The notes below the pieces were generated by a model. The model saw nothing but the letters and a program-made list of their open reading frames with translations, searched no databases and was not told the DNA's origin. A stretch of 64,000 bases of DNA from Mortierella alpina (lineage: Eukaryota; Mortierellomycota; Mortierellomycetes; Mortierellales; Mortierellaceae), in contig JANATF010000002.1 in the NCBI GenBank assembly GCA_029449245.1, positions 1,674,001-1,738,000 on the forward strand. Reading direction: 5' to 3'. Shown piece by piece: positions 21,537 to 33,524 of this stretch (positions are counted from its first letter, which is position 1; each line of letters opens with the position of its first letter). The position numbers were made by a program, and so were the translations under genes.

Positions 21537-23669
21537 CTAAAAGTAATTGCCTTGACTAGCTCCGTATGGCTGTTGATACTGCTGATACGGTTGCTGTTGC
21601 TGCTGCTGTTGTTGTTGTCGCTGACCATATGCTCCCAGATTATTGCCCCCACTGGGTGATGAACCATATCCATTGCCACCTGAGGTCTGAGGTGGGTAAG
21701 TTGGCCTACGTTCATATTCTGGTCGTCCACGCCCTTGTGATGGATCACCACCGGCTCGCCCCCTACTTCCGTATGCATCTCCATGCGACGGCGAAGGCGG
21801 GGCCTGCTGGCGATAGTTATTGTTATTACTGCTGGGATAGGAGGGCGAGACGGGAGGCTGCGGCTGCCCTCCACCGTAGCGACCTGAACCATTGGGCGAC
21901 GGTGGATCGTATCGACGGTTCGCGCCTGGCGAGACAGATCGTTGAGAAGAAGATGAGGAATAGCTGTTGGGATTGGCGGCTGAGGATGGCGAGAGTTGAT
22001 TGCTATACTGTGGGTACTGGCTCCGCGACTGCTGCTGCTGGTATGAGGACGATGATGACGCAGGATCTTGGGGGCGGTGGCCTGCATTAGGCGAGTTTGC
22101 CCTCGCCCTGGGACTTGTGCTTCCAAGATTATTGACGTGCGCCGCCAGTTTATCGCCCTCGCTCTTGCCCTCTAGCCGACTAAGAGCGTCGTCTCGACTA
22201 GCATCGCTAGTTGTCCGGTACCTGTTCCTAGTTGCTGAGCTAACAGTCAGGTTGTTGCTGCCATAACTGTTATTGCTGTTATTCGTGCTCACCGAGCCTG
22301 ACGCTGGTGACCATGAACGTTCAGTAGGGTCGGCTCTTACACCTGTTGATTCACCTCTGGCCCTTAGAGACTTTCCATAGTAATCCTCCTGCTCATTAGA
22401 AGACGTTGTTGAAATGATGGATGGCGTTGATGGCTCCTTTCTGACAGCATCTCGAAGGTATTGGTTCCTGCTCGTGCTACCGGCGCCCGTTGCTTTTGAT
22501 CCTGGTCCGTTAGTAGGCATCATGTCGAGCTCTGCAATCTTGGCAGCCATCTCCTCATCTTCCTTCTTGTCAGCGTGTTCCCGCAGGACTCGGGTGACAT
22601 GCGATTCGCCTTCATAATCCGAATCGTCCGACTCTATTGAGAATAACAGAGATAATGAAGGCGTAAAATGCAAGAGCGAGAGAGAGAGATCGAGCGTTAG
22701 TATTGAATGATACCTTCTCGTGGCCCTGCCCCTGAATCTCTCCTGTCCTTCGCACCCCCTCATAGCCTCACTGACTTCTGTGCCTTTTTTTTTCCTGTCT
22801 CCACGCCTCCCTTTTTTTCATTTCATTTCTCCTGGAACGGCAGGCCATGCAAGCATGCTGCAAGCGTGCTGTCTCCCGGCCCTCATCCGTATGCTCTCTC
22901 AAGGCCGATGCAGCCGATGTTTGGCAAATCAAATAAGCACATACCGGGCCATTTTTCTTCTCCTGTAATCGTCGCATTGATGACTTCCTTTGCTGCCTTC
23001 AGCCTGTTCCAGAGTGTCGTTCCAGCCCCTCCTGCTGGTGTTGCCGACGCAACAGAACCAGCTGCATCCCCTCTAGAATCTAGATAAGGTGATATTGTTG
23101 TTGTTCGTGTAGAGTAGCTCGGGTTAGCACAACCAGCAATCTATAAACAAGGCAAAGCATTACCCTTCCTCCAGCAGGTGTTACAACATGCCTTCTCGAA
23201 TGGTTCTGGCGGCTGCTTCACGCTCCTCCCTCTCCCGCAGTTGCTTTTCCCGGTCCCGCTCCTTCATACGGTCCTGGAATGAAGATGCTGTCGGTGTCCG
23301 AGACCCGTTGCCCATGCGGTCCTGGAAAGACGACGATGTGGGTGTTCGGCTGCCATATGCGCTCGAAGGCGATGAAAAGGACGGGGACGGTGTGCCGTAG
23401 GAACCGGGGCCTGAAGCATGTAATGAATTAGGGTTCAGGTCCGCAGGTCTCATCCGCCCATTCGATCCGTTAGCGGAGCGAGAGGATGATGCCGCAAAGG
23501 AAGACGACGAGGAGGAGGACTGCTGCTGGTACTGGGATGGGATGGAGGGCATGGACGGCATGGCAGGACGAGGTGGGCACTTGTGGCGGCCTGGGTAAAG
23601 TCCCACGTCGTTGCCACAGTCCTTGCAGAGGACGACGATGGTGGACACCCTGTAGTCTGTGGACGACAT
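21537..23669 (-). CDS. Zinc-knuckle protein with Mso1-like Sec1-binding segment
   Basis: Exons 23669-23185, 23072-22945 and 22633-21537 give 569 residues. The N-terminus has a compact CxxC...HxC arrangement (VVLCKDCGNDVG, then GRHKC; C15, C18, H29, C31), likely binding one zinc ion. After a Ser-rich linker and a charged EREEREAAARTIREGM helix, residues of about 178-225 read LWNRLKAAKEVINATITGEE, then SDDSDYEGESHVTRVLRE, spanning two splice junctions. This resembles the Sec1-binding region of fungal Mso1 proteins (short helix, acidic D/E stretch, then HVxRVLR), which act with Sec1 and Sec4 in exocyst-stage vesicle fusion. The remaining 340 residues are disordered, with Ser/Asn/Pro-rich sequence and a poly-Q near the C-terminus. 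The Mso1 assignment is from memory of the motif and tentative. Confidence 0.55.
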
Positions 23670-24244
23670 TGCGGTTTTGTAGTTTTAGGTACGTGAGTGT
23701 GTTGTTGTGTTTGTGGGAGGAAGATGAAGACGACGGCGAAGAAGAAGTGGGATGAAGAAGAGATCAGATCTGATTCCCCTGCCGATGGGTATAGAGCGTG
23801 GACAGATGAGGTATGTTGCTGAGCCCTGCCAGTGGAGCAGTTGCTGGGCTAAAAATATGGCTGCAGTGCAGCGCAGGTAATACAGCTGGGTGAGAGCGCG
23901 GGAGAAGCGAGACAATCGAGAGACGGCAGCGATGAGATGAGAGAAGGAGAGAGAGATGGAGAGAGATGGAGAGAGATGGAACGAAGATGGAAAATGGAGA
24001 GAGTGAGAGCAAAGGAGGAGAAGGAGAAGGAGAAGAATACGGAGAGTGTGATGAGTGCGATGAGAGAGAATTGCGTGTGTGGGGATCGTCTTGTGTGCAC
24101 GAAACAAGTCAAACAAAGTGGAAATCGAGGTGTTCTTTTTTTCTTTGCACGACCGAGAAATGGAAATCGAGGAAAGGGTCTTGTCTCTTTGGCCGGTCAA
24201 CCAAGGAATGGCGAGATATATTTATGTACAGGGTGCAGCAATTA
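23670..24244. other. Promoter region with GAGAGATG repeats
   Basis: Upstream of the zinc-knuckle gene and downstream of the RING gene, both leftward. Contains a purine-rich run at about 23938-24035 with three consecutive GAGAGAGATG-type units. Open frames here follow from the low complexity. Confidence 0.5.
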
Positions 24245-27200
24245 TCACGGCCACAGGTCGCGCTTGCAGATTGGGCAGAACGACGCAACGGTCAGCAGCC
24301 AAGGATCAATGCACGCGAGGTGGTACTGGTGGTAGCACGGCAGTGTCCGCACCTGGTCCCCAACCTCGTACTCGCCCAAGCAAATCGCACATATCGTCTG
24401 TGCATTCGCATTCGCAAACGGCAGCTCCTTCTCCGTCTCCTCCACCGCCTGCTCGCCACAGCAACGCTTCGGCTTCTTTTCTTGATCGGTCGCAGAGGAC
24501 TGTGACAATGACAGCGACAGTGACGACGATACCGACATCGGAGCAGACCCGACATCCTGCTGCCCCTGTCGACTCTGCGATACGCGACGGTAGGATCCTC
24601 GTCGCGTAGCAGCCATGATTGCAGCAGTGATACGCTCCAAATCCATCGGTGCCGATGGCTCGTTCGCATTCTCACCGTGTCCACGGATGACTGTAGGTAG
24701 CATAGCCTCCATCTCCTCTCCATCAAAATCACCACCCTCCCAGTCAACACCGTGCTCCTCCTCCTCTTCCTCCTCACCCTCCTCGCTTTGCATCCCGAGG
24801 TCCACATTGTGAGCTTCGGTTGCGTCCTGAGCACCGCCTGATCGTGGAAACAAATGGCTGGTCCTCGTCCTCCTCAGACGCTGCTGACGAGCATTATCCC
24901 TTTCTGCTTGGTCCTCAAACCCCTCCTCCATCTCGATCACATCCTCCGCATACGCCAGCTTGATTTTCGTAAACGTCGCCCCGTCCACCTTCGCAACCGT
25001 TGTTGTCATCATCGTCGTCGTCGATGTATGCAACACTGTCTGCACGCCAAAACTGTCCAGAATTCCTCGAGGAACCACCTTCTTGGGCTCCCTAAACTGG
25101 TGTGTCTGATGTTGCTGCTGGGCTTGTTGCGAGTGTGCGCCCTGATGTTGACCCCTTCGCCTCGTTTGGAAGAGTCGCACCTTGAGGGCCACCACAAATA
25201 ACAAGGCCCCAAACATGCCGACACCGACACCGCAGATGGTGCTCATCAGAACCATGGCCAACTTCCCTGTCATGCTGTCATCCTTGACTAAAATCGAAGC
25301 ATCCTGTACAAATTTGGAAGGCGAGAATGCATAGAGCCGCTGTACCAATCGATCGGGCCTTGATCGAGGCTTCTGTCGTGACTTGAGACCGGACTGGAAT
25401 CCCCGACGATGATGATGAGAAGAGTCCTTGCGCTCTTTGGACCCTTGATTCTTAACCATGGACTTCAGGCCATCATCTGTCGCAGTCTTCGCGCCAACAG
25501 CTCTGGCTCGAGCCTCGCCCTTCGTAACATCCTGTTTAACCGAGTCCTTGCTGTCCTGCTCGAGGCCAATTTTCGTCATGGGGACCGTGTGCCTATCCTG
25601 CTTCATCAACATTGCCGTTGACAATGGAAGGAACGGCGTCGATGCCATACGGTTCTCCTTCTCTACATCCTTTTCGGTGGAGGTTGAATCTGGTCGCGTG
25701 TATCGCATGGCTCCTTTGGGTGCTCTATAGCGCGCATCGAGACCCAAGTGAACAAGCACTTTGCCTGCAATAATGGCACCGGTTCTGAACGAATCGGCAA
25801 TTGACCCTACATGGCGATGTCGAGCCTCCTGATGATTGCCGCCATCCACCTTCTCGGAGCTGACCTCAGCGCTATCAGCCGACTGGTCACCCTGTGAGGC
25901 CAACTTTTCGGATGCAGTGTCTTGTGTCGTAATGTCGATAATCCTGACAGACGCCATCGCTACAGACTCATCGTCCAGTCGGTCAAGCGCGACGGTGAGT
26001 CTTTTGGCGGTCGAGCTATTCAGCCTCAGAACCACAAACCGACTGGCATTTTCAGGCATGATGGCTCCCTTGACATCGGAGAGCAATGGTGAGCAGCTAT
26101 CCATGCCCACCTCCTGATGATCCTGTTCTGGATCGTAAAAGATCACGGCGGTTGCACCACCTTCAACTGCAGCTAGGAGATGTTCTTTGCTATAGCGGGT
26201 ACACGCAACCAAGGCAAGCCATGGATGTGGTATCGCCATGGGCAGGGGCGACGACCGAGGGAATTTCCAGAGAGGACCCTATCCATTCAGCGACGGGGGT
26301 ATGTTAGTAAGCAAAGGGTGGTGGCGTCTTGTAGTACCGGGGGTTTGAAATCCGATCATTCTCATTTAGGTTTTTAATAACCGTTCTCTGAGCATTGTAT
26401 GCCATGCTCAACCCTTGCGCTGTATCGCTTTTATCCCGCTTTTTTTTCTGATCCAGCCCTGACGCCATAGGTATGTGTAGCTGTACGCAGATACCAGGTT
26501 TAAAGTATAACCATACAAGACGTAAAGTACGTGAGGGGGAACACCGAGTGCGCAGTGCACATCACACGCGAGAGCACAAGTGAAAATGACGGGATATTTG
26601 GATACTGAGACGTCTCTGTCGTCCCTCTGTGGTGCACTTTGTGCGACGAAGGCATATCAATTGAGCCGCGAGCATGACAGCAAGCAATGGGTATCTGCGC
26701 AGGTGTTTTCTTTACATCAACTGACGAACAGAACAACAGCCGAAAAAGGTCGGAGGGGACGGGCAAAGGTCAAAAAGAAAGAGCGCGGATAATATTTCCA
26801 TCTCCGAGACATTTTGGCGATGCACATCATACATCCCACAGATGAATATGTGTGCTTGTACTCGAGCGACCACTCTACCCTTTTCCCTCCTGATACAATG
26901 CTGCCAGTACATTGCACTCACTGAAAGAGATGATGACATAGCATCGCTGAGCCAAGTACAGAGAAAACGGGAATAAAGGAGACAGAGTGCGAGAGACAGA
27001 GAAGGGCGCAACCACATCTTCCCCTTACCGGCCGTCAGCGTTTTCCCCTCGCCCAAGTAAAACGTGTTTGTGGAGGCAGAGGATTGGAGTCAAAAAAGGG
27101 TGACTTACAGACAGAGGTAGGTCCTGAAGCCGGGGACTCGAGGAGGTGTCCCATTCGGTCGCATTGACATATCCCCGCCAGAGTACATCCGGCTCACTGT

Positions 27201-28008
27201 CTCCGTCAGCATTTTGATTTAGTGCAGAGGAAAGGGGCTCGTGCTGTTGGTTGTGCTGATGATCGTGAAGAGCGCAAATTGAGCCAAACGTGTCTGTGTT
27301 CCACAAGACATTGAAAAGTGAATGCCATCTGGAGTGCTGCTGCTGGCCACTTGGATGGCTGGTCAAACGATGAAGGCTGGCTCGAGTCATGCGAATGAGT
27401 TTCCGATGGTAGTGATCCGTTGGAACGGCGGTGGTAACCCTTTTGATATTCCTGGCCGACATTGGTCCCAACTGCTTTCGCGACCAGTCCCCAGTGTCCG
27501 CACCTTGCAAGGGTTCGCCATCAGAACCTTCAGCTGAAGGTAGCGAGCGCGTTTTCAGTGAAGGCTTTCCTACCCCGAGCTGTTGCAGTTGCTGCTGTTG
27601 TTGCTGTTGCCTGCGAAGTTTGCTCTTCCATTGGCGACTGGCGTTGCTGTTATTCTTGATTTTCTTTGTCGCACCTCGCTTGAGAAGTAGGCAGGCGTCT
27701 GAAGGCAGGTTCGAGGAGCCAGAAGAGAGACAAGGAAAGATAGTAGGGAGGGCGAGTGATAGAGCCGAGGCCGAGGCCAAGAGCGGTTGCGGTGTCGAGT
27801 CCAAATAAACGGTCAAGGAGTACGCAGCAGGAAGACGATGGCCTGATCGCTGGTGATGATCCGAGGACGGCGATGAGCGATGGGAGGCCGAGGTAGGCTC
27901 GCGGGCGTGGACGTGGACGGGTGGGAAGATGACGGAGAAGATGAGGGCCCAGCACGAGACGGTGGAGCAGACCTCGGAGAAGGGCAGGTGGGCGGACACT
28001 GCCAGCAT
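24245..28008 (-). CDS. PA-TM-RING transmembrane E3 ubiquitin ligase
   Basis: Exons 28008-27109 and 26278-24245 give 977 residues. The intron of 830 nt has a consensus TACTAAC branch site about 35 nt before its acceptor. The N-terminus has a hydrophobic signal (SCWALIFSVIFPPVHVHA). The protease-associated domain is split by the intron: VLWRGYVNATEW before it, and PWLALVACTRYSKEHLLAAV and GGATAVIFYD after it. A single membrane segment (KLAMVLMSTICGVGVGMFGA) lies near residue 640. The C-terminal RING-H2 reads CAICLGEYEVGDQVRTLPC, then HQYHLACIDPWL and CPICKRDLWP. This order matches RNF13/RNF167-like ligases of endosomal or vacuolar membranes, with the PA domain in the lumen and the RING in the cytosol. 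The protein is longer than usual because of Ser/Gln/Glu-rich inserts on both sides. Substrates unknown. Confidence 0.87.
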
Positions 28009-28942
28009 TGTAGCAGTGCTCTGTATTTTGGGCACGAAAGGAAAAGCAGGGCTGGAGGATATAATTAACGATGATCCGGGAGGGAGCAGTAATGAAGAGG
28101 AGAAAAAAGGAGGGCAGGGGCGGTAGAGCAAGAGCGGGAAGAGGGAAAAGGTGAATGAGAAAGAACAAAGAGAGAAGAAAGGTGTTGGAGAGACGAAAAA
28201 AAAAGGTCTTAGTGACTGCCTTCGTGCCCTCCCATTGGCTGAGCAACACCCTCTCGCATGAATGCAGATCATGTGCATGCAGACGCCACCAACCCACACA
28301 CCTGCGGCATATCTGCCATGAACGCGCCGTGCTTTCGCGAACGTTCTCAGTCTTAGGCTTCTCGCTCCTAGAGATGCGCCAATTTCACCCTACAGCGATT
28401 ACCATTGAGTACTTCATCGTAGAAAAGGGGCCGTGGTGGTATAACGCAATACCACTTCTACGGCATGAAAGTTAGGGGCGGGTGTCCATCGCATTCAACC
28501 GCACATATATTTCAAACACTGGACGACAGCTACAATCACAGAAACTAGCCGCATTGGCCAAGGTCTTAGAAAGCGGGACTTTGGCCGAGTAGCTAATAAA
28601 TGACCTGTTCGTGCCATAACCCCACCCCCAAGATAGATGATAGGTTTGCTTTTACCTAAGATCATCGCTGTTTGGCACGTTTGGTGCTGGAATAATACGG
28701 CGAAGGGGAAGGCACCATCTTTCGGACAGTTTCATAACAATTCGAGTCATTATTTTACGTAATTAATACGGGCGCGGGAATGTGTGCAGGCGTGGAATGT
28801 ATGCACTTGCTGATGGAAGTGCAAAGACATTTGTCTGAATACTCCTGTTGACAACACGCGTAATGTGCACAAGGATGTTGTAGGACAATTGCCATAGTTC
28901 GTGATAGAATAGTTCAGCAAGAGGAGTAGACACCATTTTGTC
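28009..28942. other. Gene-free divergent intergenic region
   Basis: Promoter side of the RING gene and far upstream of the secreted-protein gene. No supported gene or RNA was seen; short open frames lack starts or context. Confidence 0.45.
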
Positions 28943-29106
28943 TATATATAATCCTTGCTGTCTCATCATCTTGCCAGTCGATAACTATCTTTTCGCAGAG
29001 CCTCACTCTGCCCATCACCATTGCCTATAAATTTTCCCTACCGTCTCCCGTGCCATCTTGCTAGTTGATAACCATCTTTCCACAGAGACTCTCTCAGCCC
29101 ATCTCC
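28943..29106 (+). promoter_or_regulatory. Duplicated core promoter/leader of the secreted-protein gene
   Basis: Two 53-nt segments, 28967-29019 and 29054-29106, align without gaps at 44 of 53 positions (87-nt period). Each is preceded by a TATA-like element, TATATATA at 28943-28950 and TATAAATT at 29026-29033. The ATG at 29112 follows the second copy. Two alternative start-site regions are therefore likely. Confidence 0.65.
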
Positions 29107-29111
29107 TCAGC

Positions 29112-29720
29112 ATGAAGACAACCTTAATCACGATATTGGTGCCTCTATTTGGGGTCATCGCCTCAGCTCAAATGCAAGCTGAACACCAGGAAGAAACTCA
29201 AGCCATGACCCACGGCAAGGTTTGTAAAAGTCATACTGTTACAGGCTCGATGTAACTCCTGCGAACGGTCAATCCTCATCCGTTCCATCCTCTCATTTAT
29301 TGACGTTGTGGACTCAAGGAAGGTAGCCCGTTATCACTCACATGTCCAACCAGGAATAAGGTCAAGTGGTATATTAAAAAACTGACAGAGCTTACGAACA
29401 ACGGGCTAAACGACTGCAACTATTCTCGCTGCTCTCATTGTCCTGAGCATCTCAAGACTGAACTCCGGGAGATTCTCCACAAACTAGAGTCTATGGAAGC
29501 AGTCGTCCTGCCCATGTTGACGAGGGATTGTGAAGATTTGAATACCTGCATTAACGCTCCTCCGCAAGGAGTTGATGAACTTGCAGACTGCCAGTCCGAT
29601 CTTGCGACCTGCGAGATTGACAAAGACAGTTTGGACGCTTCATTGAGTCAATGCAATACTGATAGTGACAGTTTGACCGCTTCACTGACTCAGTGCCAGA
29701 CTGCCAAGGGCGGATGCTGA
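29112..29720 (+). CDS. Secreted protein with Cys-bearing Ser/Asp/Leu repeats
   Basis: Exons 29112-29223 and 29323-29720 give 169 residues. The first 19 residues (MKTTLITILVPLFGVIASA) are a clear signal peptide. After the 99-nt intron comes a Cys-containing section (LTCPTR, DCNYSRCSHCPEHLK), then a helical segment (LREILHKLESMEAVVLPML) and a C-terminal part with a short repeat, DSLDASLSQCNTD followed by DSLTASLTQCQTA. Cys residues sit at regular spacing in that tail. The family is not recognised. The donor/acceptor pair was chosen because it is the only one that keeps the frame open into the second exon and creates KVCSPLSLTC; an alternative acceptor cannot be excluded. Expression is probably driven by the duplicated promoter directly upstream. 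Confidence 0.6.
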
Positions 29721-30563
29721 TTATCAACATTGCGTCTATATCGCCTATCTGAACAAGCACGCGTCGCACCTTGGATGGCTTCTAAAGCATTACACGTTCT
29801 CGCAGAGTCCGGTCGTAATAAAAAAGAATATACCCGCAGATTGCGTCGCCACGATCTTATTGTCTTGAGCCACCAGTGCGATGAAATAGACGTCTGATAA
29901 TAGGATCCAAGGTGCTGATTGAGTGATCTGCAGGTGGCCCTACACCGGTTTCAGCACACCTCCTTTAAGCTGTTTAGGCTATGCTAACGGGTCTCACAAG
30001 GGAGAAACATAAATGGAAGTTAGAGTGCAGACCGTGCGCTGGGGCATCCACCTCTTCGCGAAGCAAGGCGAACAGGGCCGTGGTCGATGGAGGAGGACAT
30101 GGACCCGCCTTTCACTTGTCCTTCAGTATATCCTCTAACGATACGCCCTTTCCTTTCGCCTGGCTCAACGAGGTGTGTTTGTGTTCCCATCAGAAAACCA
30201 CTCTCCACATGGAGATCTAGGCCTCGGAATAGATCTCTCAAAACCATAAACCATAAACCATAAACAAACACAAAAGTCCAACAGACCCGTTCAGTGCTTG
30301 TTCGGGCTGATAGGGTTGCCAATAAGGGACACACCGCAAATTAAATAACACTGGCTTTGTGAAAAAAAAAGCTGCTCATCTCTTTTTTTTTTTTCTTCTC
30401 GTCCACACACTCTCATGACCCACAACTCTCACACTCTCTCTCCCACTCACTCTCAACTCACGCACACGCACCCTCAGCCTCGCTCATCAACCTCCACGCC
30501 TCCACCTCGAGGCCAGTGTCCGCCATCGCTTTGCATTAACGCCTGCTGCAGCCATTGTCTTGC
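29721..30563. other. Intergenic region with (AACCATA)n
   Basis: No supported gene. A short tandem repeat of AACCATA (about three copies) is at 30240-30262. The right part (30400-30560) is pyrimidine- and CTC-rich, as expected upstream of the CorA gene. Confidence 0.5.
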
Positions 30564-31892
30564 ATGAACCGAGCTACAGGCCAGGGCCACGAGGCCGCTG
30601 ACCGGCTGTCCATCACCAGCAGCCATTCTTCGCCCCAGCACGACAACAGCACCGACGTGGTCATCGCCGTCGACCAGATCGTGCCCGAGTCGCCTCAGGC
30701 CCAGTCATCGCCTCTGCTCTCTCCCGCCCATTTACGACTTCCTGACAGCGACGAGGCTCTCGTTGACCCCTTTTCCAAGATCATGCTTCCACCCCGACCC
30801 CCATCTCCATCGCAACCGCAGCTCCCAGTCATTCATTCCCATGGGAATGATGCCAGTAGCATCAGTCCTCACGAAAGTCTTGATCTCCCAGACATGGCTC
30901 GCAGATGCAGCGACAACAGCAATAGCAACAGCAGCAGCAACAGCAACAGCAACTCTGGAGGCGAGCCCCCCGCTCGACCTCTATCACCCCCTCATTTGCC
31001 TATCAGCCCGCCCTTCCGAGGAGACCCCACCTCGGTCTTTCGCTATCCCGGCCGAAGTGGCGAGTTTACACCTTCTATCCGGTCAGAGCGACTGCCTGCA
31101 CACCAACATTCCACTCGGCCCTATGCTGCATCGATCCGTAATACCCATCACGAATACGCTTCACCCGCCATGGGCGACCACAGACACTTGGACGGACATC
31201 CGCCTCCCAGAGACTCGGGCCGACCTCTGACGATAGATTATGCAGGCTTGGACGCCTCCGTAACGGAAGCAGCTCTCATCGAGAGCGGATTTTTGAAGAC
31301 AGCGTTTTCAGAGACTACAGCCCCTGGAGGTGATGTGAAAGAAGGCAAAGGGATGAATCGTGCGGCTTCGACCGGCTCTTCTGGCCGATTTGGAAGGTCG
31401 TCGTCTGACAACAGTGGGTTCCGGAGACGGTCTGCGCGCAAGGCCAGCTTTTACAGCGAGCGTGCACCACGGGTATGGCGAGGAAGGCATTGTTCGCATG
31501 TTTGTATGTCATCGCTGACAGTTCTTGTGCTCATCGACCCTTTTTTGTGCTACCTCTCTCTCTCTCCCTCTGTCCCTTCTCTCTCGCCAAACTCATGCAA
31601 CGATAACGCTAAAGCCACCGGTGGAAGAAACATTGCGTTATACCTTTTATTCCAGGACTAGTGGCCTGATTCAGGCACCGTCCATGCCCCAGATCCTGTC
31701 ATCGGCAACGCTTCAGACGCCCGAGGGGTCTGAAACACCCACTGTGTTCTCTGATCTGCTAAAGGACGGCTGCTTCTGGATCGACATTCTCGACCCTAGC
31801 GACTTTGACATGCAGATCCTGGCCAAGGTAATGTACAAGCCCATAACCAGGGAGTGTATGTCATTCTGATTGAGCAGACTTTGCTTTGTATT

Positions 31893-31926
<34 letters not shown>

Positions 31927-33270
31927 TTTGCTTTTAATATGACAACCATGCATGCACACCTGCATCATCTAACAAACACACAGCACTTTCATGTCCATCC
32001 CCTGACGATCGAGGATATCTCCACGGAAGAAGTGCGCGAAAAGTACGAAGTGTTCAGGCACTACTACTTTGTCTGCTTCCGGACATTTGATCAGGACTAC
32101 AACTCTGGATCGTACCTACAACCCGCAAGCATGTACTGCGTTGTCTTCAAAGACGGCATAATGACTGTAAGGGCTACTTCTGATCATCCCTAAACCGTCT
32201 ACTCGACGTTACTCTGCTATTTGCACTGACGCCTTAATTATCCCTAACTTCTTTCTCAACAGTTTCACTTCCGGCCAACAACACACCACCTGAATGTGCT
32301 GCGTCGGATGGAGCAACTTCAGCTGCACATCTCATTGACTCCAGACTGGATCAATTACGCATTGCTGGACGATATCACGGACAGTTTTGCGTCGCCCATT
32401 CAAACGATCGAATACGAAGTCGACTCGATCGACGAACTGGTCCTGCTGCTGAGAGAAAACGAGACGACGGACATGTTGCGCCGGATTGGATCATGTCGCA
32501 AGAATGTGATGGCCATGTCCCGGTTACTGGCCAACAAGGCAGACGTGGTGCGAGGGTTGATGAAACGGTTTGATGACCGATATGCCGTCGCACCTTTACC
32601 CTCTTCATCTGCAACAGCGGCCGCGACCACCACCGCTGCGACAGCAGCTGCGCTTGCGTCTCATACAGGCCATGCCAATACGAACGCGAACTCGGGCTCG
32701 AATGCAAATGCGAATGCAAATCTGTTGGCCAACAAATTAGGTACTGAAGAGTACGGGTCGATATTTCAGCACAATCACCACCGCGATGGCGAGATCTTGC
32801 TTTATTTGGGTGATATTCTGGATCACGTCTTGACGATGCTGCAATCCCTCGCGAGCTATGAAAAGATCCTGGATCGGTCCCACTCCAACTACTTGGCGCA
32901 GATCTCGCTCGAAATTAATCAACTTTCGAACAAGACGAACGAGGTTGTGGGAACATTGACGTTCTTTGCCAGTTTGATTGTGCCCATGACATTCATCACG
33001 GGTCTTTGGGGGTAAGTGTGCCGCAAAAGAAAAAAAAATGAAAAAAAATGGCCAGCAACCATGTTCTTATGAGGGGACGGAGAATATTTTTTAACGACCT
33101 TTCCTCTTCTTTTTTTTTCGTTCTTGGTTTGTAGAATGAATGTCCACGTACCCGGACAACCAGGCGTGGACCCTGATGTCACACTCAATTGGTGGTGGAG
33201 TCTCCTTGGCGCAATGTTCTTGTACACAGTCGTCGCGATCCTGTTCGGAAAGCGTTACGGCCTTATCTAG
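30564..33270 (+). CDS. alr1: CorA/Alr-type magnesium transporter
   Basis: Exons 30564-31472, 31615-31827, 31984-32166, 32263-33011 and 33135-33270 give 729 residues. About 300 residues of disordered Ser/Pro/Asn-rich cytosolic sequence precede the CorA domain. Conserved blocks appear in order: GCFWIDILDPSDFDMQIL, HFHVHPLTIEDIS, REKYEVFRHYYFVCFRTF, a long helix region ending EINQLSNKTNEVVGTLTFFA, then TM1 with IVPMTFITGLWGMNV. The selectivity motif GMN (residues about 685-687) is assembled across the last intron. TM2 (WWWSLLGAMFLYTVVAILFG) follows and the C-terminus is short and basic. The protein should form a pentameric Mg2+ channel in the plasma or vacuolar membrane, like yeast Alr1 or Mnr2. 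An Ala/Thr/Asn-rich insert interrupts the stalk near residue 540. Intron 2 contains a T27 run. The ATG at 30564 is the first true ATG of the frame. Confidence 0.9.
31903..31929. repeat. T27 homopolymer in CorA intron 2
   Basis: C8 followed directly by 27 T inside the intron 31828-31983, about 50 nt before the acceptor; seen directly. Confidence 0.8.
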
Positions 33271-33420
33271 CTCTTTTCACATCATACGTCATACGTTTCA
33301 TTAATACATCTAGCATGGGTGTCTAGTGTTGAATGCACAAGCACTCCTTTATCCGACGCGTCCATAATGCACACACACTCGTCCATTGCGCGCAAACATA
33401 TCAACAAGCCACCTCGTCTC

Positions 33421-33446
33421 TTTTTTTTTTTTTTTTTTTTTTTTTT
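33421..33446. repeat. T26 homopolymer upstream of Dnmt2
   Basis: 26 consecutive T in the 254-nt gap between the CorA stop and the Dnmt2 start, about 80 nt before the ATG. It may act as a poly(dA:dT) nucleosome-depleting promoter element; that is inference. Confidence 0.7.
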
Positions 33447-33524
33447 GGAGGTTTTGAGGCAACTTTGAGTGCACTTGTCGAAAAGTCCTCCCATTCTCTC
33501 GACCATTCACAACCTGCGGGAACC

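Noticed and set aside
26341-26404. Possible extra exon (MAYNAQRTV...) in the RING gene
   Set aside because: No acceptor/donor pair keeps the PA-domain frame, while joining 27109 directly to 26278 does.
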